22,114 bases of DNA, from NCBI GenBank assembly GCA_023460085.1, contig JAEWRI010000007.1, positions 1 to 22,114 of the forward strand. The letters run 5' to 3'. Positions 14,019 through 22,094 of this stretch are shown one piece after another; position 1 is the first letter of the stretch; every line of letters begins with the position of its first letter. Both the position numbers and the translations under genes were made by a program. Under the pieces are notes generated by a model. The model worked only from the letters and a program-made list of their open reading frames with translations. It ran no database searches and was not told the origin of the DNA. This DNA comes from Bacillota bacterium (GTDB lineage: Bacteria > Bacillota > Clostridia > Christensenellales > SZUA-584).

Positions 14019-15620
14019 ATGCGTATTCGTACCCTACTGATGATGCTGGCAGCCGTCGTTCTGCTGGCGGGCTGCGCCGCTCCGGAGATATCCGTCACCT
14101 TCACCGAGGTGCCATCGCCTTCCCCCATGCCTGCCCCGCTTACGCTCACCGTGGAGGCGATTGCCGACCCGTCGCTGATGGCCTCCGAACTTCCCAACCC
14201 ATATGACGATATCAACCCGTATATTCAAGAAATCTATTTCCCTGACGAAACGCTTTATAACGCGCTTTACCGCGCCGTGGCCGCTCAGCAGCCGACATTG
14301 GACGTGTCTGGTTTCGACCTGAGCGATACGACGATGACCATGACGCCCTGCAGCCTGATTGGCGAGCAGCTATTCCGCTTCTATTATTATAAGGACTGTG
14401 AGCTCAGCGAGGACGGCAAGACGTTCACCTTCAGTTACGGAGACACCACGGATGTCGCGCTTAATGAGGAAACCTTCAGCGCGCGACTCAGTCAGCTGCT
14501 GTACAACGCCGTGCCGGAGAACGGCACGGATATTCAGCGGTACATCGCGGCCTATGATACCATCTGCCAGATTGCGGGCTATACCAACGACATGACCGAC
14601 CCTACCACCTATACCCCCTACAGCATACTCATGAAAGGTGAGGGCATCTGCGACGGCTATGCCAAGCTGATGAAGTATGTGCTGGACCATATGGGTATCC
14701 CCGGAGATTACGTCATGAACGACGACCACGCATGGAATGTCGTGCAGCTCGGCGGGCAATGGTACCAATCCGACGTCACGTGGGGCGCCGGTTCGCCCGG
14801 ATCCGAAATCAACGGCGTGGGCACGCTGCTGATGGACGACGCTACGCGGACACAGTCTCTGGCGGACGCGGGCTGGAATTACGGAAATTTCCGTGTCGGC
14901 TATCTCCGTCCGCGCATGCCTATGGCACCCAGCTGCACCAGCACGCGTTTTGCCGATTATGCTCAGGCCGGATATTCCTATGCGTTCGATATCCCGGACA
15001 ATTGCGTATACTATAACGGCACAGACGGCATATCGCGCATGAACCTCGACTGCACCGGGAAAGAAACGCTGGCGGAAGGTGTTTCCGCGATACAAATGGT
15101 GTATTTTGACGGCGTACTGTATTATACCGATGCGAACAACTGCGGCCACCTGTACTGCCTGATCCCGGGCAAGGTGCCGGAACTGCTGGAGGATTCAGAA
15201 ATCGTCAATTACCTCGAACTGGACGGTACGTCGCTCGTCTATGGGTGGGAACCTGGAGAAAAGACCATGCCGCTGCTGCCTTTTGACCCGGCGGACTTTG
15301 CGGACGCGACAGTTCTGCCATCCGCGCAGTTTACCCGGGATCGCACGTTCCGGTTCGACATTCATTTCTCCGAGCCGGCCGACGCGTCGCAGGACTGGAA
15401 CCAACTGGTCTATTTAATCGATCACGACGGAAATCCGCTGGCGCTGCGTTTTGAACTGAGCACCGACGCACAGACGCTCACCGTAAAGCCCGCACAGTGT
15501 ATCGCGGACGAAGGTACGGTCTCGCTGTGCGTCACAGGCGATATCGCCTCGGAGAAAGGCATGCGGTTCAATTCTCCCTGTCGCATGGATGTCTCGCTTG
15601 TTTCAGCAGTACAGCCTTAA
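14019..15620 (+). CDS. Transglutaminase-like surface lipoprotein (copy 1)
   Basis: This 533-residue protein begins with a lipoprotein signal peptide ending in LLAGC (lipid-bearing Cys19), followed by a short Pro/Ser linker. A transglutaminase-like domain of the bacterial cell-surface type holds the triad Cys211 (GEGICDGYA), His237 (DDHAWN) and Asp252 (YQSDVTW). Next come beta-strand repeats of the YYNGTDGISRMNL kind (about 320-400). A C-terminal Ig-like domain of the SbsA/Big_5 type starts around residue 430 (RTFRFDIHFSEPADASQDW). It probably acts as a cysteine protease or crosslinking enzyme at the cell surface; the substrate is unknown. ATG 14019 was chosen because AGAGG and the signal peptide fit; earlier in-frame starts overlap hpt. 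A paralogue follows 30 bases later. Confidence 0.88.
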   Translation: MRIRTLLMMLAAVVLLAGCAAPEISVTFTEVPSPSPMPAPLTLTVEAIADPSLMASELPNPYDDINPYIQEIYFPDETLYNALYRAVAAQQPTLDVSGFDLSDTTMTMTPCSLIGEQLFRFYYYKDCELSEDGKTFTFSYGDTTDVALNEETFSARLSQLLYNAVPENGTDIQRYIAAYDTICQIAGYTNDMTDPTTYTPYSILMKGEGICDGYAKLMKYVLDHMGIPGDYVMNDDHAWNVVQLGGQWYQSDVTWGAGSPGSEINGVGTLLMDDATRTQSLADAGWNYGNFRVGYLRPRMPMAPSCTSTRFADYAQAGYSYAFDIPDNCVYYNGTDGISRMNLDCTGKETLAEGVSAIQMVYFDGVLYYTDANNCGHLYCLIPGKVPELLEDSEIVNYLELDGTSLVYGWEPGEKTMPLLPFDPADFADATVLPSAQFTRDRTFRFDIHFSEPADASQDWNQLVYLIDHDGNPLALRFELSTDAQTLTVKPAQCIADEGTVSLCVTGDIASEKGMRFNSPCRMDVSLVSAVQP

Positions 15621-15650
15621 CCACCTTCTATCCAGATAAAGGAGAGTCAT

Positions 15651-17276
15651 ATGCGCTTTCGAATTGTGCTGTTTTTATTGGTAATCGCCGTTTTGCTGGC
15701 AGGCTGCATTGCCCCGCAAGCGGAGTCCTCCGTTATCGTCTCTGTTCAGCCCTCCGCCCAGCCGACACCCTCACCCACGCCCGCGCCGCTGACGCTCACC
15801 GTACAGGCTGTTGCCGACCCTTCGCTGCTGGCAGCCGACGTCTCTAACCCCTACAGCGAAATTAACCCGTATACCCTGCAAATCTACCAGCCCGATGAAA
15901 CGCTCTACAACGCGCTCTACCGTGCCGTCGAAGCGCTGGAACCGACATTCGACGCCTCCGGCTTCGATCTGACTTACGCGGAAAAATACAAAACGGGTTC
16001 CTGCCTGTTCGGTGAAAGCGGCTTCCGTTTTTATTACTTGAAAAACTTCAAACTGAGCGAAGACGGCGGCACGTTTACCTTCATCTACACCGACACCTCC
16101 GACCTCGCGCTGAACGAGGAAACCTTCTGCGCGCGGCTGGGGCAGCTGCTGTACAACACCGCACCGGAAAACGGTACGGATATTCAACGGTTTTTGGCGG
16201 TCTACGAGTACCTCTGCGAAACCGCAAGCTACTCCTCCGACATGTCCGACCAGACCACATTTTCTCCCTACAGCATCCTCACAAACGGAGAGGGCATCTG
16301 TAACGGCTATGCCTCGCTGCTCAAATACACGCTCGACCATCTGGGCATTCCCGCTGAATTTGTGTCCAATGACCCTCACGCATGGAATATCGTGCAGCTG
16401 GACGGAGAGTGGTATCAAACGGATTTAACCTGGGGCGCCGGAGGGCCGGGCGAAACCCTGAACAACACGTTCACGCTGCTGATGGACGACGAGACGCGTA
16501 TACAGTCGCTTACAGATGCAGGCTGGAACATGGGAGACATCCATCTCGGCTACCCCGGTGCGGACATGGGGCCGATGCCCGCCTGCACCAGCACGCGCTT
16601 CTTAGACTACCGCGGCGTCGGTTACGTTTATGCGTTCGATATCGCGGACAACCGCGTATACTACAACGGCGATACCGGCATTTCGCGCATGAACCTTGAC
16701 TGCACCGAACAACAAACCCTGTTAAAAGGCATATACGCATATCAGATGGTGTTCTTTGACGGAATATTATACTACGCCGATATGGATACGGGCTTCCTGT
16801 ACCGCCTCGTACCGGGAAGTGCGCCGGAATTGCTGGACGATTCCCTGATGGTCGCCTATCTTGCCCTGGACGGAACCTCGCTTTGCTACGGACAGACCAC
16901 ACCCTCGGAAAAAACGATGCTGCTGCTGCCGTTTGACACGGCGGATTATGAAACCGCCGATACGGAGGTGCTGCCCGCCGCACAGTTCCCGCGCAGCCGC
17001 ACGTTCCGCGTCGACATTCAGTTCTCCGCCCCGGTTGACGCCACGCAGGACTGGAACCAGCTTGTATACCTCGCGGACGCTGAGGGCAATCCGGTGCGGC
17101 TGCATTTCTCGCTGAGCGCCGACGGACAAACGCTCACCGTCCGCCCCGCCGAATCCATCGCGGACGCAGGCACGGTTACGCTCTGCATCACGGAGGGTAT
17201 CACTTCGGAGGAAGGCGCGACGCTATCTACATCGTGCCGCATGGACATATCGCTCGTTTCATCGGTACAAGAATAG
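15651..17276 (+). CDS. Transglutaminase-like surface lipoprotein (copy 2)
   Basis: This 541-residue tandem paralogue of the preceding gene has the same domain order throughout. The signal peptide ends in LLAGC (Cys19), and the Pro/Ser/Thr linker is longer (PSAQPTPSPTPAPLT). The transglutaminase-like triad is Cys217 (GEGICNGYA), His243 (DPHAWN) and Asp258 (YQTDLTW). The YYNGDTGISRMNL repeats and C-terminal Ig-like domain also match. The catalytic residues are all kept, so both copies appear active. AAGGAG stands a few bases before the ATG. The two genes form one transcript ending at the hairpin 17277-17298. Differences are spread along the whole length, so the duplication is not recent. Confidence 0.88.
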   Translation: MRFRIVLFLLVIAVLLAGCIAPQAESSVIVSVQPSAQPTPSPTPAPLTLTVQAVADPSLLAADVSNPYSEINPYTLQIYQPDETLYNALYRAVEALEPTFDASGFDLTYAEKYKTGSCLFGESGFRFYYLKNFKLSEDGGTFTFIYTDTSDLALNEETFCARLGQLLYNTAPENGTDIQRFLAVYEYLCETASYSSDMSDQTTFSPYSILTNGEGICNGYASLLKYTLDHLGIPAEFVSNDPHAWNIVQLDGEWYQTDLTWGAGGPGETLNNTFTLLMDDETRIQSLTDAGWNMGDIHLGYPGADMGPMPACTSTRFLDYRGVGYVYAFDIADNRVYYNGDTGISRMNLDCTEQQTLLKGIYAYQMVFFDGILYYADMDTGFLYRLVPGSAPELLDDSLMVAYLALDGTSLCYGQTTPSEKTMLLLPFDTADYETADTEVLPAAQFPRSRTFRVDIQFSAPVDATQDWNQLVYLADAEGNPVRLHFSLSADGQTLTVRPAESIADAGTVTLCITEGITSEEGATLSTSCRMDISLVSSVQE

Positions 17277-17298
17277 GGGCTCCCGGCCAAGGGAGCCC
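17277..17298. terminator. Hairpin between convergent genes
   Basis: GGGCTCCC (17277-17284) pairs perfectly with GGGAGCCC (17291-17298) around GGCCAA. It starts right after the stop codon of the second lipoprotein and lies 31 bases from the end of the convergent cysteine desulfurase gene. A clear T-run is missing on both strands, so efficiency is uncertain. Confidence 0.55.
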
Positions 17299-17328
17299 GA
17301 AAGACTTCTCAATTCCGGTTCCGGAATC

Positions 17329-18663
17329 CTACATCTCTTTGATCGCCTTCACCAGCGCGTCCACTTCCTCCGGGGTGTTGTACATGCCCAGCGAAGCGCG
17401 CACGGCGTTATTCAGGCCGTACCGCAGCAGTGCGGGCTGTGCGCAGTGATGCCCCGCACGCACCGCGATACCCTGCGCGTCCAATTTGCGCGCGACGGTT
17501 TCAGGCTCGGCGTCCGTCACGAAGGTCACGACGCCTGCTTTGACCGCCGGCGTGCCGATGATCCGGACCCCCCGCAGCGCGGACAGCCCTGCCATCAGCC
17601 GCACCGTGAGCGCGTGCTCGTGCGCCGAGATGCGCGGCATGCCCACGCGGGAGAGATAGTCCGCTGCCGCGCCAAGGCCGATGGCATCGGCGATGCTGCC
17701 CGTCCCCGCCTCAAACTTCGCCGGGGCGTTCTGATACTCCGAATGCTCTACGCTCACATGACGGATCATGCCGCCGCCGCCCTGCCAGGGCGGCATCTCC
17801 TCCAGCAGCGCCCGTTTTCCGTACAGCGCGCCCACACCCATCGGGCCGTACATCTTGTGGCCCGAGAGCGCATAGAAGTCCGCGTCGAGCGAGCGCACGT
17901 CCACCGGCACATGCGGCACCGCCTGCGCACCGTCCACCAGCGCCACCGCACCGTGGCTGTGCGCAATGTCCGTCATCTGCCGCACCGGGTTCACCGTACC
18001 CAGCACATTGGAAACGTGCGTGAACGCCGCGATGCGCGTGTGCGGCGTGAAGAGCTTCTCGTACGCTTCCAGCATTACGTCCCCATTGTCGTCCAGCGGA
18101 GCGGCCTTCAGCACCGCGCCCGTGCGCTGCGCCAGCAGCTGCCACGGCACGATGTTGGAGTGGTGCTCCATCTCTGTAATGATAATCTCGTCGCCTTCGG
18201 AAAGGTGCGCGCCGCCCCAGCTCGCCGCAACGAGGTTGATGGCTTCCGTCGTGCCGCGCACGAACACCACTTCTTCGGGCGAGCCCGCGCCGATGAAGCC
18301 CGCCACCTTGCCGCGCGCCTCCTCAAACGCCTCCGTAGCCTCCCGGGAGAGCGTGTGCGCGCCTCGGTGTACGTTGGAGTTCATCTCCGCGTAGTAGCGC
18401 CCCAACGCGTCGATGACACACTGCGGCTTCTGAGAGGTTGCTGCGTTATCCAGCCAAATCAGCGGCTTCCCGTTCACCTGCCGAGAGAGTATCGGAAAAT
18501 CCGCCCGCACGCCCAGCGCGTCGGGCGGCGGCGCAGGGCGCGGCAGGAAGTAGTACTCCGGTGTCTCGTAGGTGCACATCGGCTCGGCATCCGCGCCGCT
18601 TACGCCGCAGCAGCGGTGCGGATACCTCATCAAATCCGCGCCGGGAATACTACTTGTAATCAT
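17329..18663 (-). CDS. SufS-like cysteine desulfurase, probable encapsulin cargo
   Basis: This 444-residue PLP enzyme removes sulfur from L-cysteine to give alanine and a persulfide. It has LDNAATSQKP (71-80), MEHHSN (165-170), LVDGAQA (242-248), the PLP lysine in SGHKMYGP (Lys270), FEAGTGSIADAIGLG (317-331) and the catalytic Cys407 in RAGHHCAQP, i.e. a complete group II (SufS) active site. About 52 residues precede the usual SufS start (RADFPIL). This extension is Pro-rich with three Cys (18, 19, 30) and resembles the disordered targeting tails of Family 2A encapsulin cargo. I start at ATG 18663 (GAGGTG upstream), which overlaps the shell gene by 14 bases; an earlier in-frame start at 18708 would lie deeper in the shell gene. 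Confidence 0.93.
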   Translation of the reverse strand: MITSSIPGADLMRYPHRCCGVSGADAEPMCTYETPEYYFLPRPAPPPDALGVRADFPILSRQVNGKPLIWLDNAATSQKPQCVIDALGRYYAEMNSNVHRGAHTLSREATEAFEEARGKVAGFIGAGSPEEVVFVRGTTEAINLVAASWGGAHLSEGDEIIITEMEHHSNIVPWQLLAQRTGAVLKAAPLDDNGDVMLEAYEKLFTPHTRIAAFTHVSNVLGTVNPVRQMTDIAHSHGAVALVDGAQAVPHVPVDVRSLDADFYALSGHKMYGPMGVGALYGKRALLEEMPPWQGGGGMIRHVSVEHSEYQNAPAKFEAGTGSIADAIGLGAAADYLSRVGMPRISAHEHALTVRLMAGLSALRGVRIIGTPAVKAGVVTFVTDAEPETVARKLDAQGIAVRAGHHCAQPALLRYGLNNAVRASLGMYNTPEEVDALVKAIKEM

Positions 18664-19612
18664 AGTAATTGCCCACCTCGACGCCCTCCAGCACGCCCAG
18701 CGCGTCATCGGACAGCACCGCGACAGAGAAGTAAAGGCTCAGTATATACGAGGCAATACCCCGGTTATCGATGCAGCCCAGCCGCACGGACAGGCTTGGT
18801 TCCATCTCGTCAGGGATACCCGGCTGATGCAGGCCGATCACGCCCTGATCTCCTTCGCCTACGCGCATCAGCAATATGCTGGTGGCGTTCCCGCCCCTGC
18901 GTCCGCCGACGGGGAGCTTGTCACACGGCACCAGAGGCACGCCGCGCCATGTCATAAAGGGCGAGCCCATCACATGCACCACCACCGGCGGCACGCCCCT
19001 GCGCGTGCACTCGCGCCCGAACGCGGCGATCGCGCGCGGATGAGCGAGAAAGAACGCAGGCTTCTTCCATACCTTCGCCAGCAGTTCGTCCAAATCGTCG
19101 GGCATGGGCGCGCCGCGCCGCGGGCGGATGCGCATATGCGGTGCCGCCGCGGAGAGCAGCCCAAACTCCGGGTGATTGATCATCTCCCACTCCTGCTGTT
19201 CGCGCATCGCCTCTATCGTCAGGCGCATCTGCTCGCTCTTCTGGTCGATAGGGCTGTTGAAAATGTCCGTAACGTTGGTGTTGAGCTTCAATATGGTCTG
19301 AATGAGGTTCAGCATGTATTCATTCGGCTGCTCCTCGTAATCCGGATAGGTTTCGTCAATCTCGTCCTCATCAATGCGGTGAGTACCCGCGTTGATGCGC
19401 TTCTCGTTACACCCTTCCGCGTCAGGTATATCTCCCAGCCGTTTCAGGCGGTTCACGCGGTAGATACCGGCTTCCACTCCCACCCAGGGCAGAAATGTCA
19501 GAAACCACCGCGGTGTAATATACTCCATCATGGGAGTGGATTTGGTCGTGTTGGACAGCCGCCGCGCAGCGCCCGGCTGCAAGCTCTTATGTGTTGTATC
19601 GACAAAGTTCAT
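18650..19612 (-). CDS. Family 2A encapsulin shell protein (SrpI-like)
   Basis: This 320-residue protein resembles SrpI of Synechococcus from end to end, as I recall that sequence. The N-arm has AARRLSNTTKS (16-26), then ITPRWFLTFLPWVGVEAGIY (32-51), MRLTIEAMREQQEWEMINHP (129-148), PDDLDELLAKVWKKPAFFLA (171-190), HPRAIAAFGRECTRRGVPP (191-209), FMTWRGVPL (219-227) and a C-terminal SDDALGVLEGVEV. These are HK97-fold shell proteins that assemble into a closed nanocompartment. There is no cyclic-nucleotide-binding insertion, so it is type 2A, not 2B. ATG 19612 follows AGGTGA and gives the family's start; upstream in-frame starts (19651, 19735) lack a ribosome binding site. The cargo gene overlaps its end, a classical shell-cargo operon. 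Confidence 0.95.
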   Translation of the reverse strand: MNFVDTTHKSLQPGAARRLSNTTKSTPMMEYITPRWFLTFLPWVGVEAGIYRVNRLKRLGDIPDAEGCNEKRINAGTHRIDEDEIDETYPDYEEQPNEYMLNLIQTILKLNTNVTDIFNSPIDQKSEQMRLTIEAMREQQEWEMINHPEFGLLSAAAPHMRIRPRRGAPMPDDLDELLAKVWKKPAFFLAHPRAIAAFGRECTRRGVPPVVVHVMGSPFMTWRGVPLVPCDKLPVGGRRGGNATSILLMRVGEGDQGVIGLHQPGIPDEMEPSLSVRLGCIDNRGIASYILSLYFSVAVLSDDALGVLEGVEVGNYYDYK

Positions 19613-19756
19613 CGCATTCACCTGCTTAATTTTATGTTTTTGGTCCCTCATCACTATATGAAAACCCGGAAGCTGCGGTGACTTCTGGCAATTCAGTGTA
19701 GCGCGGAGTGCATACCCATGGTACAATAGCAGCAAAACTTACAACAGGGAGCGCAA

Positions 19757-20602
19757 ATGTACCCCATTTTCAGAACACCGCAGAGCAAGACGATACTGAT
19801 GAGCGAATACGAAAAATTGCTGGCACGCTGGCCGCAGCCTTGTGAACGGCACATTGTACCTACCGACATTGGCGATACGTTCGTTATGTCCAGCGGATCC
19901 GGCGATGGCACCCCGCTGCTGCTGATACACGGTTCCACCACCAACGCGGCGCTTTGGCTTTTTGACGCGGAGACACTCGGGCGAAATCGGCGCATCTACG
20001 CGCTGGATATCGTGGGCGAACCGGGAATGAGCGCCGACGTGAGGCCCCCTTTCGAGGGCGGAACTTATGCGCAATGGCTCGCCCAGGTGATGGACGGGCT
20101 TGGCATTGAAAAAGCCGCCGTAGTCGGAAACTCCCTGGGCGGCTGGCTGACACTGGAGCTCGCCACGCATTTTCCGGAACGTGTGAGCGCGCTGGTTTTG
20201 CTGGCTCCCGCGGGGCTGGCACGCGTCAAACGCTCCTTTTTCATCCGGCTGATCCCCAAAGCGCTGGAAGGCAGACGCGGCGCACAGAGCCTCAACCACC
20301 TGCTCTTCGGCAATGCGCGTATCCCGGAGGAAGCTTTCGTCTATGCGGAGCTGCTCCGGCAGCACTATAATCCGCGTCCGCTCAAATTTCCGGTCTTTTC
20401 GGACGCGGTACTCGCTTCACTGAAAATGCCGGTGCTGTTCATTGGCGGCGAAATCGATCCGCTGCTGCCTACCCAGAAAGGCGCGAAGCGGCTGCGCAGG
20501 CTGCTGCCGCAGGCGGATGTGCGCATCGCACCGGGGCTTTCGCACACCATCATCGACACCGCACCGGATATCAACGCGTTTCTTAACAAGAACGGTATTT
20601 AG
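19757..20602 (+). CDS. Alpha/beta hydrolase
   Basis: This 281-residue alpha/beta-hydrolase-fold protein has the oxyanion segment LLIHGST (about 55-61), nucleophile elbow VGNSLGGW (Ser126), acid Asp234 (GEIDPLLP) and base His263 (GLSHTII): a complete triad. There is no signal peptide, so it is probably cytoplasmic. It is related to esterases/lactonases such as Bacillus carboxylesterases with the GNSLGG elbow; the substrate is not predictable. GGGAG precedes the ATG. It is divergent from the encapsulin operon with about 145 bases between starts, and its stop codon overlaps that of the convergent pstS-like gene by four bases. Confidence 0.88.
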   Translation: MYPIFRTPQSKTILMSEYEKLLARWPQPCERHIVPTDIGDTFVMSSGSGDGTPLLLIHGSTTNAALWLFDAETLGRNRRIYALDIVGEPGMSADVRPPFEGGTYAQWLAQVMDGLGIEKAAVVGNSLGGWLTLELATHFPERVSALVLLAPAGLARVKRSFFIRLIPKALEGRRGAQSLNHLLFGNARIPEEAFVYAELLRQHYNPRPLKFPVFSDAVLASLKMPVLFIGGEIDPLLPTQKGAKRLRRLLPQADVRIAPGLSHTIIDTAPDINAFLNKNGI

Positions 20603-21480
20603 TTCAGCAGAAAATAGCCCTTTTCCCGCATGTATTGGATGGCTTTCGGATCACTGGTGCAATAGTCGATAAACGCCGCGGTTTCTCCCTCTGGCTCGCC
20701 GGAGGTCAGCAGAAAGAAATCGCGGTACAACCAGTACTCCCCGCTCAGCAGGTTTTCCTCCGTCGGCGCGATACCGTCGATGGAGAGTGGTTTGACACCT
20801 TCAAACGCCAGCGCAAGGCCCAAGCTGGCGCTAGTTATGCCATTAGCTTCAATCGCGACATTACCCAAACCCGTTGGCTGCCCGCCGCTGAAGCCGGAAA
20901 CCGCACACAGGGTATCATCGATTTCAAATCCTAAAAACTGCTGAAACGCTTCGCGCGCACCTGATGCCGAGTCTTGAACATACCGTATTATCCCGGCGTC
21001 CGTTCCTCCAACCTCTGCCCAGTTGGTCACTCCACCGCTGAATATGGCCCTGATCTGATTTATCGTCAGCCCTTCGACAGGGTTCGCTTCGTTCACGACC
21101 ACCGCAATACCATCCGCTGCATGCGCAGCTCGGGATACTCATCCGTGAGGTCTCTCGACGCCATCCCCGATATCCGCCTCTCCGCTGCCGCGGGCCGCAA
21201 CGCCCGCGTCGTTTCCCGCCTGCTCAACCCGCCCGCCACGTTCGGATGCTCCTGCATATAGGTTTCCGCCAGTGCTTCGATGATGGGGCCGACGCTCGTT
21301 GAACCCTGTACAATGAGCGTCACGGGCTCAGGTGTGGGCGAAGGCTCGGCGTTAAGGCAGACACGGTGTTGCTAAAGCTGTTGTTGTTTCCAACACCACC
21401 GGAGAGGTTGTTTGCTCCGCCGCAGCGCAGCCCTGCAGAAGCAGCGCCACGGTGAAAAGCACAACCATCAGTTTTTTCAT
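20599..21480 (-). pseudogene. PstS-like substrate-binding lipoprotein, frameshifted
   Basis: The start is intact: GGAGG at 21494-21490, ATG 21480, signal peptide MKKLMVVLFTVALLLQGC with lipobox, then a Pro/Thr linker. The frame then stops at TAA 21354-21352. The phosphate-binding-protein core continues in other frames: VTLIVQGSTSVGPIIEALAE (from about 21325), VEQAGNDAGVAA and GSGEADIG (about 21225-21165), MASRDLTDEYPEL (about 21160-21125), then VVVNEANPVEGLTINQIRAI to the stop at 20599. At least four one-base disruptions are needed: 21355-21400, about 21225, at GGGG about 21161, and about 21120. Translated residues remain PstS-like, so decay is recent or the sequence has indel errors here. 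No pstCAB genes are nearby. Confidence 0.8.
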
Positions 21481-21661
21481 CAGCTTCGGCCTCCATACGG
21501 TTGATTGGGAATAACTCTTTCGCCTTCCCCATTATGGCAATACGCTTACATTTCATCATCAGGGACACATTGGCTTCGTGTCAAGTTTCCGTTAACGCTG
21601 AAAGCGCGGCAAACGCACCCTTTGTTTGTACGGCATATACTGTAGCACTGGAGGTGATATT

Positions 21662-21952
21662 TTGCCTGTTTTGCATACGCATCCCTATAAAGGCGTGACG
21701 GTGTACGTGGACGGTCATCTGCACTTGTTTTCAGGCGTTTCCAGCGCCAGCCCCGATACTCCGGGCCATACGCACATCATCGCGGGGCAGACCACCACGG
21801 ACGCCGGACATTCTCATCAATATTCACTGGTCAGTCAAGGGCCCACGGTGGTAGGCCCGGGAAAGCACTACCACTACTATATGGGCGATACGGATATCAC
21901 GCGGAATCACCGGCACCCTATGAGCGGCACTACGTTCGTGCTGGGCGAGTAG
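21662..21952 (+). CDS. YmaF-family His-rich protein
   Basis: This 96-residue protein has regularly spaced His motifs: LHTHPY (4-9), DGHLHLF, PGHTHIIAG, AGHSHQY, GKHYHYY and RNHRHPM, matching the YmaF family of Firmicutes. TTG 21662 is the start because the near-perfect ribosome binding site GGAGGTGAT directly precedes it with a short spacer; an in-frame ATG 12 codons earlier lacks one. The repeats suggest a beta-rich metal-binding protein, an inference from composition; the family function is unknown. It is divergent from the pstS-like gene, with about 180 bases between them in which I found no clear promoter. Confidence 0.82.
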   Translation: MPVLHTHPYKGVTVYVDGHLHLFSGVSSASPDTPGHTHIIAGQTTTDAGHSHQYSLVSQGPTVVGPGKHYHYYMGDTDITRNHRHPMSGTTFVLGE

Positions 21953-21997
21953 CCCGCACTGTATCCGACACCATACCTTTACAGGGCAATGTAGGTT

Positions 21998-22015
21998 TGT
22001 CAAACATGTTGGACA
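21998..22015. promoter_or_regulatory. Operator-like inverted repeat
   Basis: TGTCAAACATGTTGGACA is an 18-bp dyad with 16 symmetric positions. It begins inside TTGTCA, which could be a -35 box, although no -10 box at a normal distance was found. It lies 46 bases after the YmaF gene, in sequence without an identifiable gene, and could control something beyond the window. Confidence 0.35.
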
Positions 22016-22094
22016 GTATAGGAGCGCAGATAATCGACTGGTGAACGCCAACCGAGTGGACGCATGGGAATCTTGTTGGAACGGTATCGATAGA

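Larger units (their letters stand above)
14019..17276 (+). repeat. Tandem gene duplication (two lipoprotein paralogues)
   Basis: The two adjacent genes align from signal peptide to C-terminus with near-identical islands such as DETLYNALYRAV, NEETF.ARL.QLLYN, PENGTDIQR and GISRMNLDCT. Length differences are confined to the linker and loops. Both are in the same orientation with 30 bases between them. Confidence 0.9.

Noticed and set aside
17446..18957. A plus-strand frame of about 500 codons across the desulfurase and shell genes
   Set aside because: It is Arg/His-rich with no domain, antisense to two clearly recognised genes that keep all family motifs.
18650..19612. Family 2B encapsulin (EshA type) as an alternative call
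   Set aside because: No cyclic-nucleotide-binding insertion is present, and the neighbour is a cysteine desulfurase, which is the 2A arrangement.
18572..19681. A plus-strand frame of about 370 codons antisense to the encapsulin gene
   Set aside because: Same reason: a shadow of the shell gene, without recognisable motifs or a supported start.
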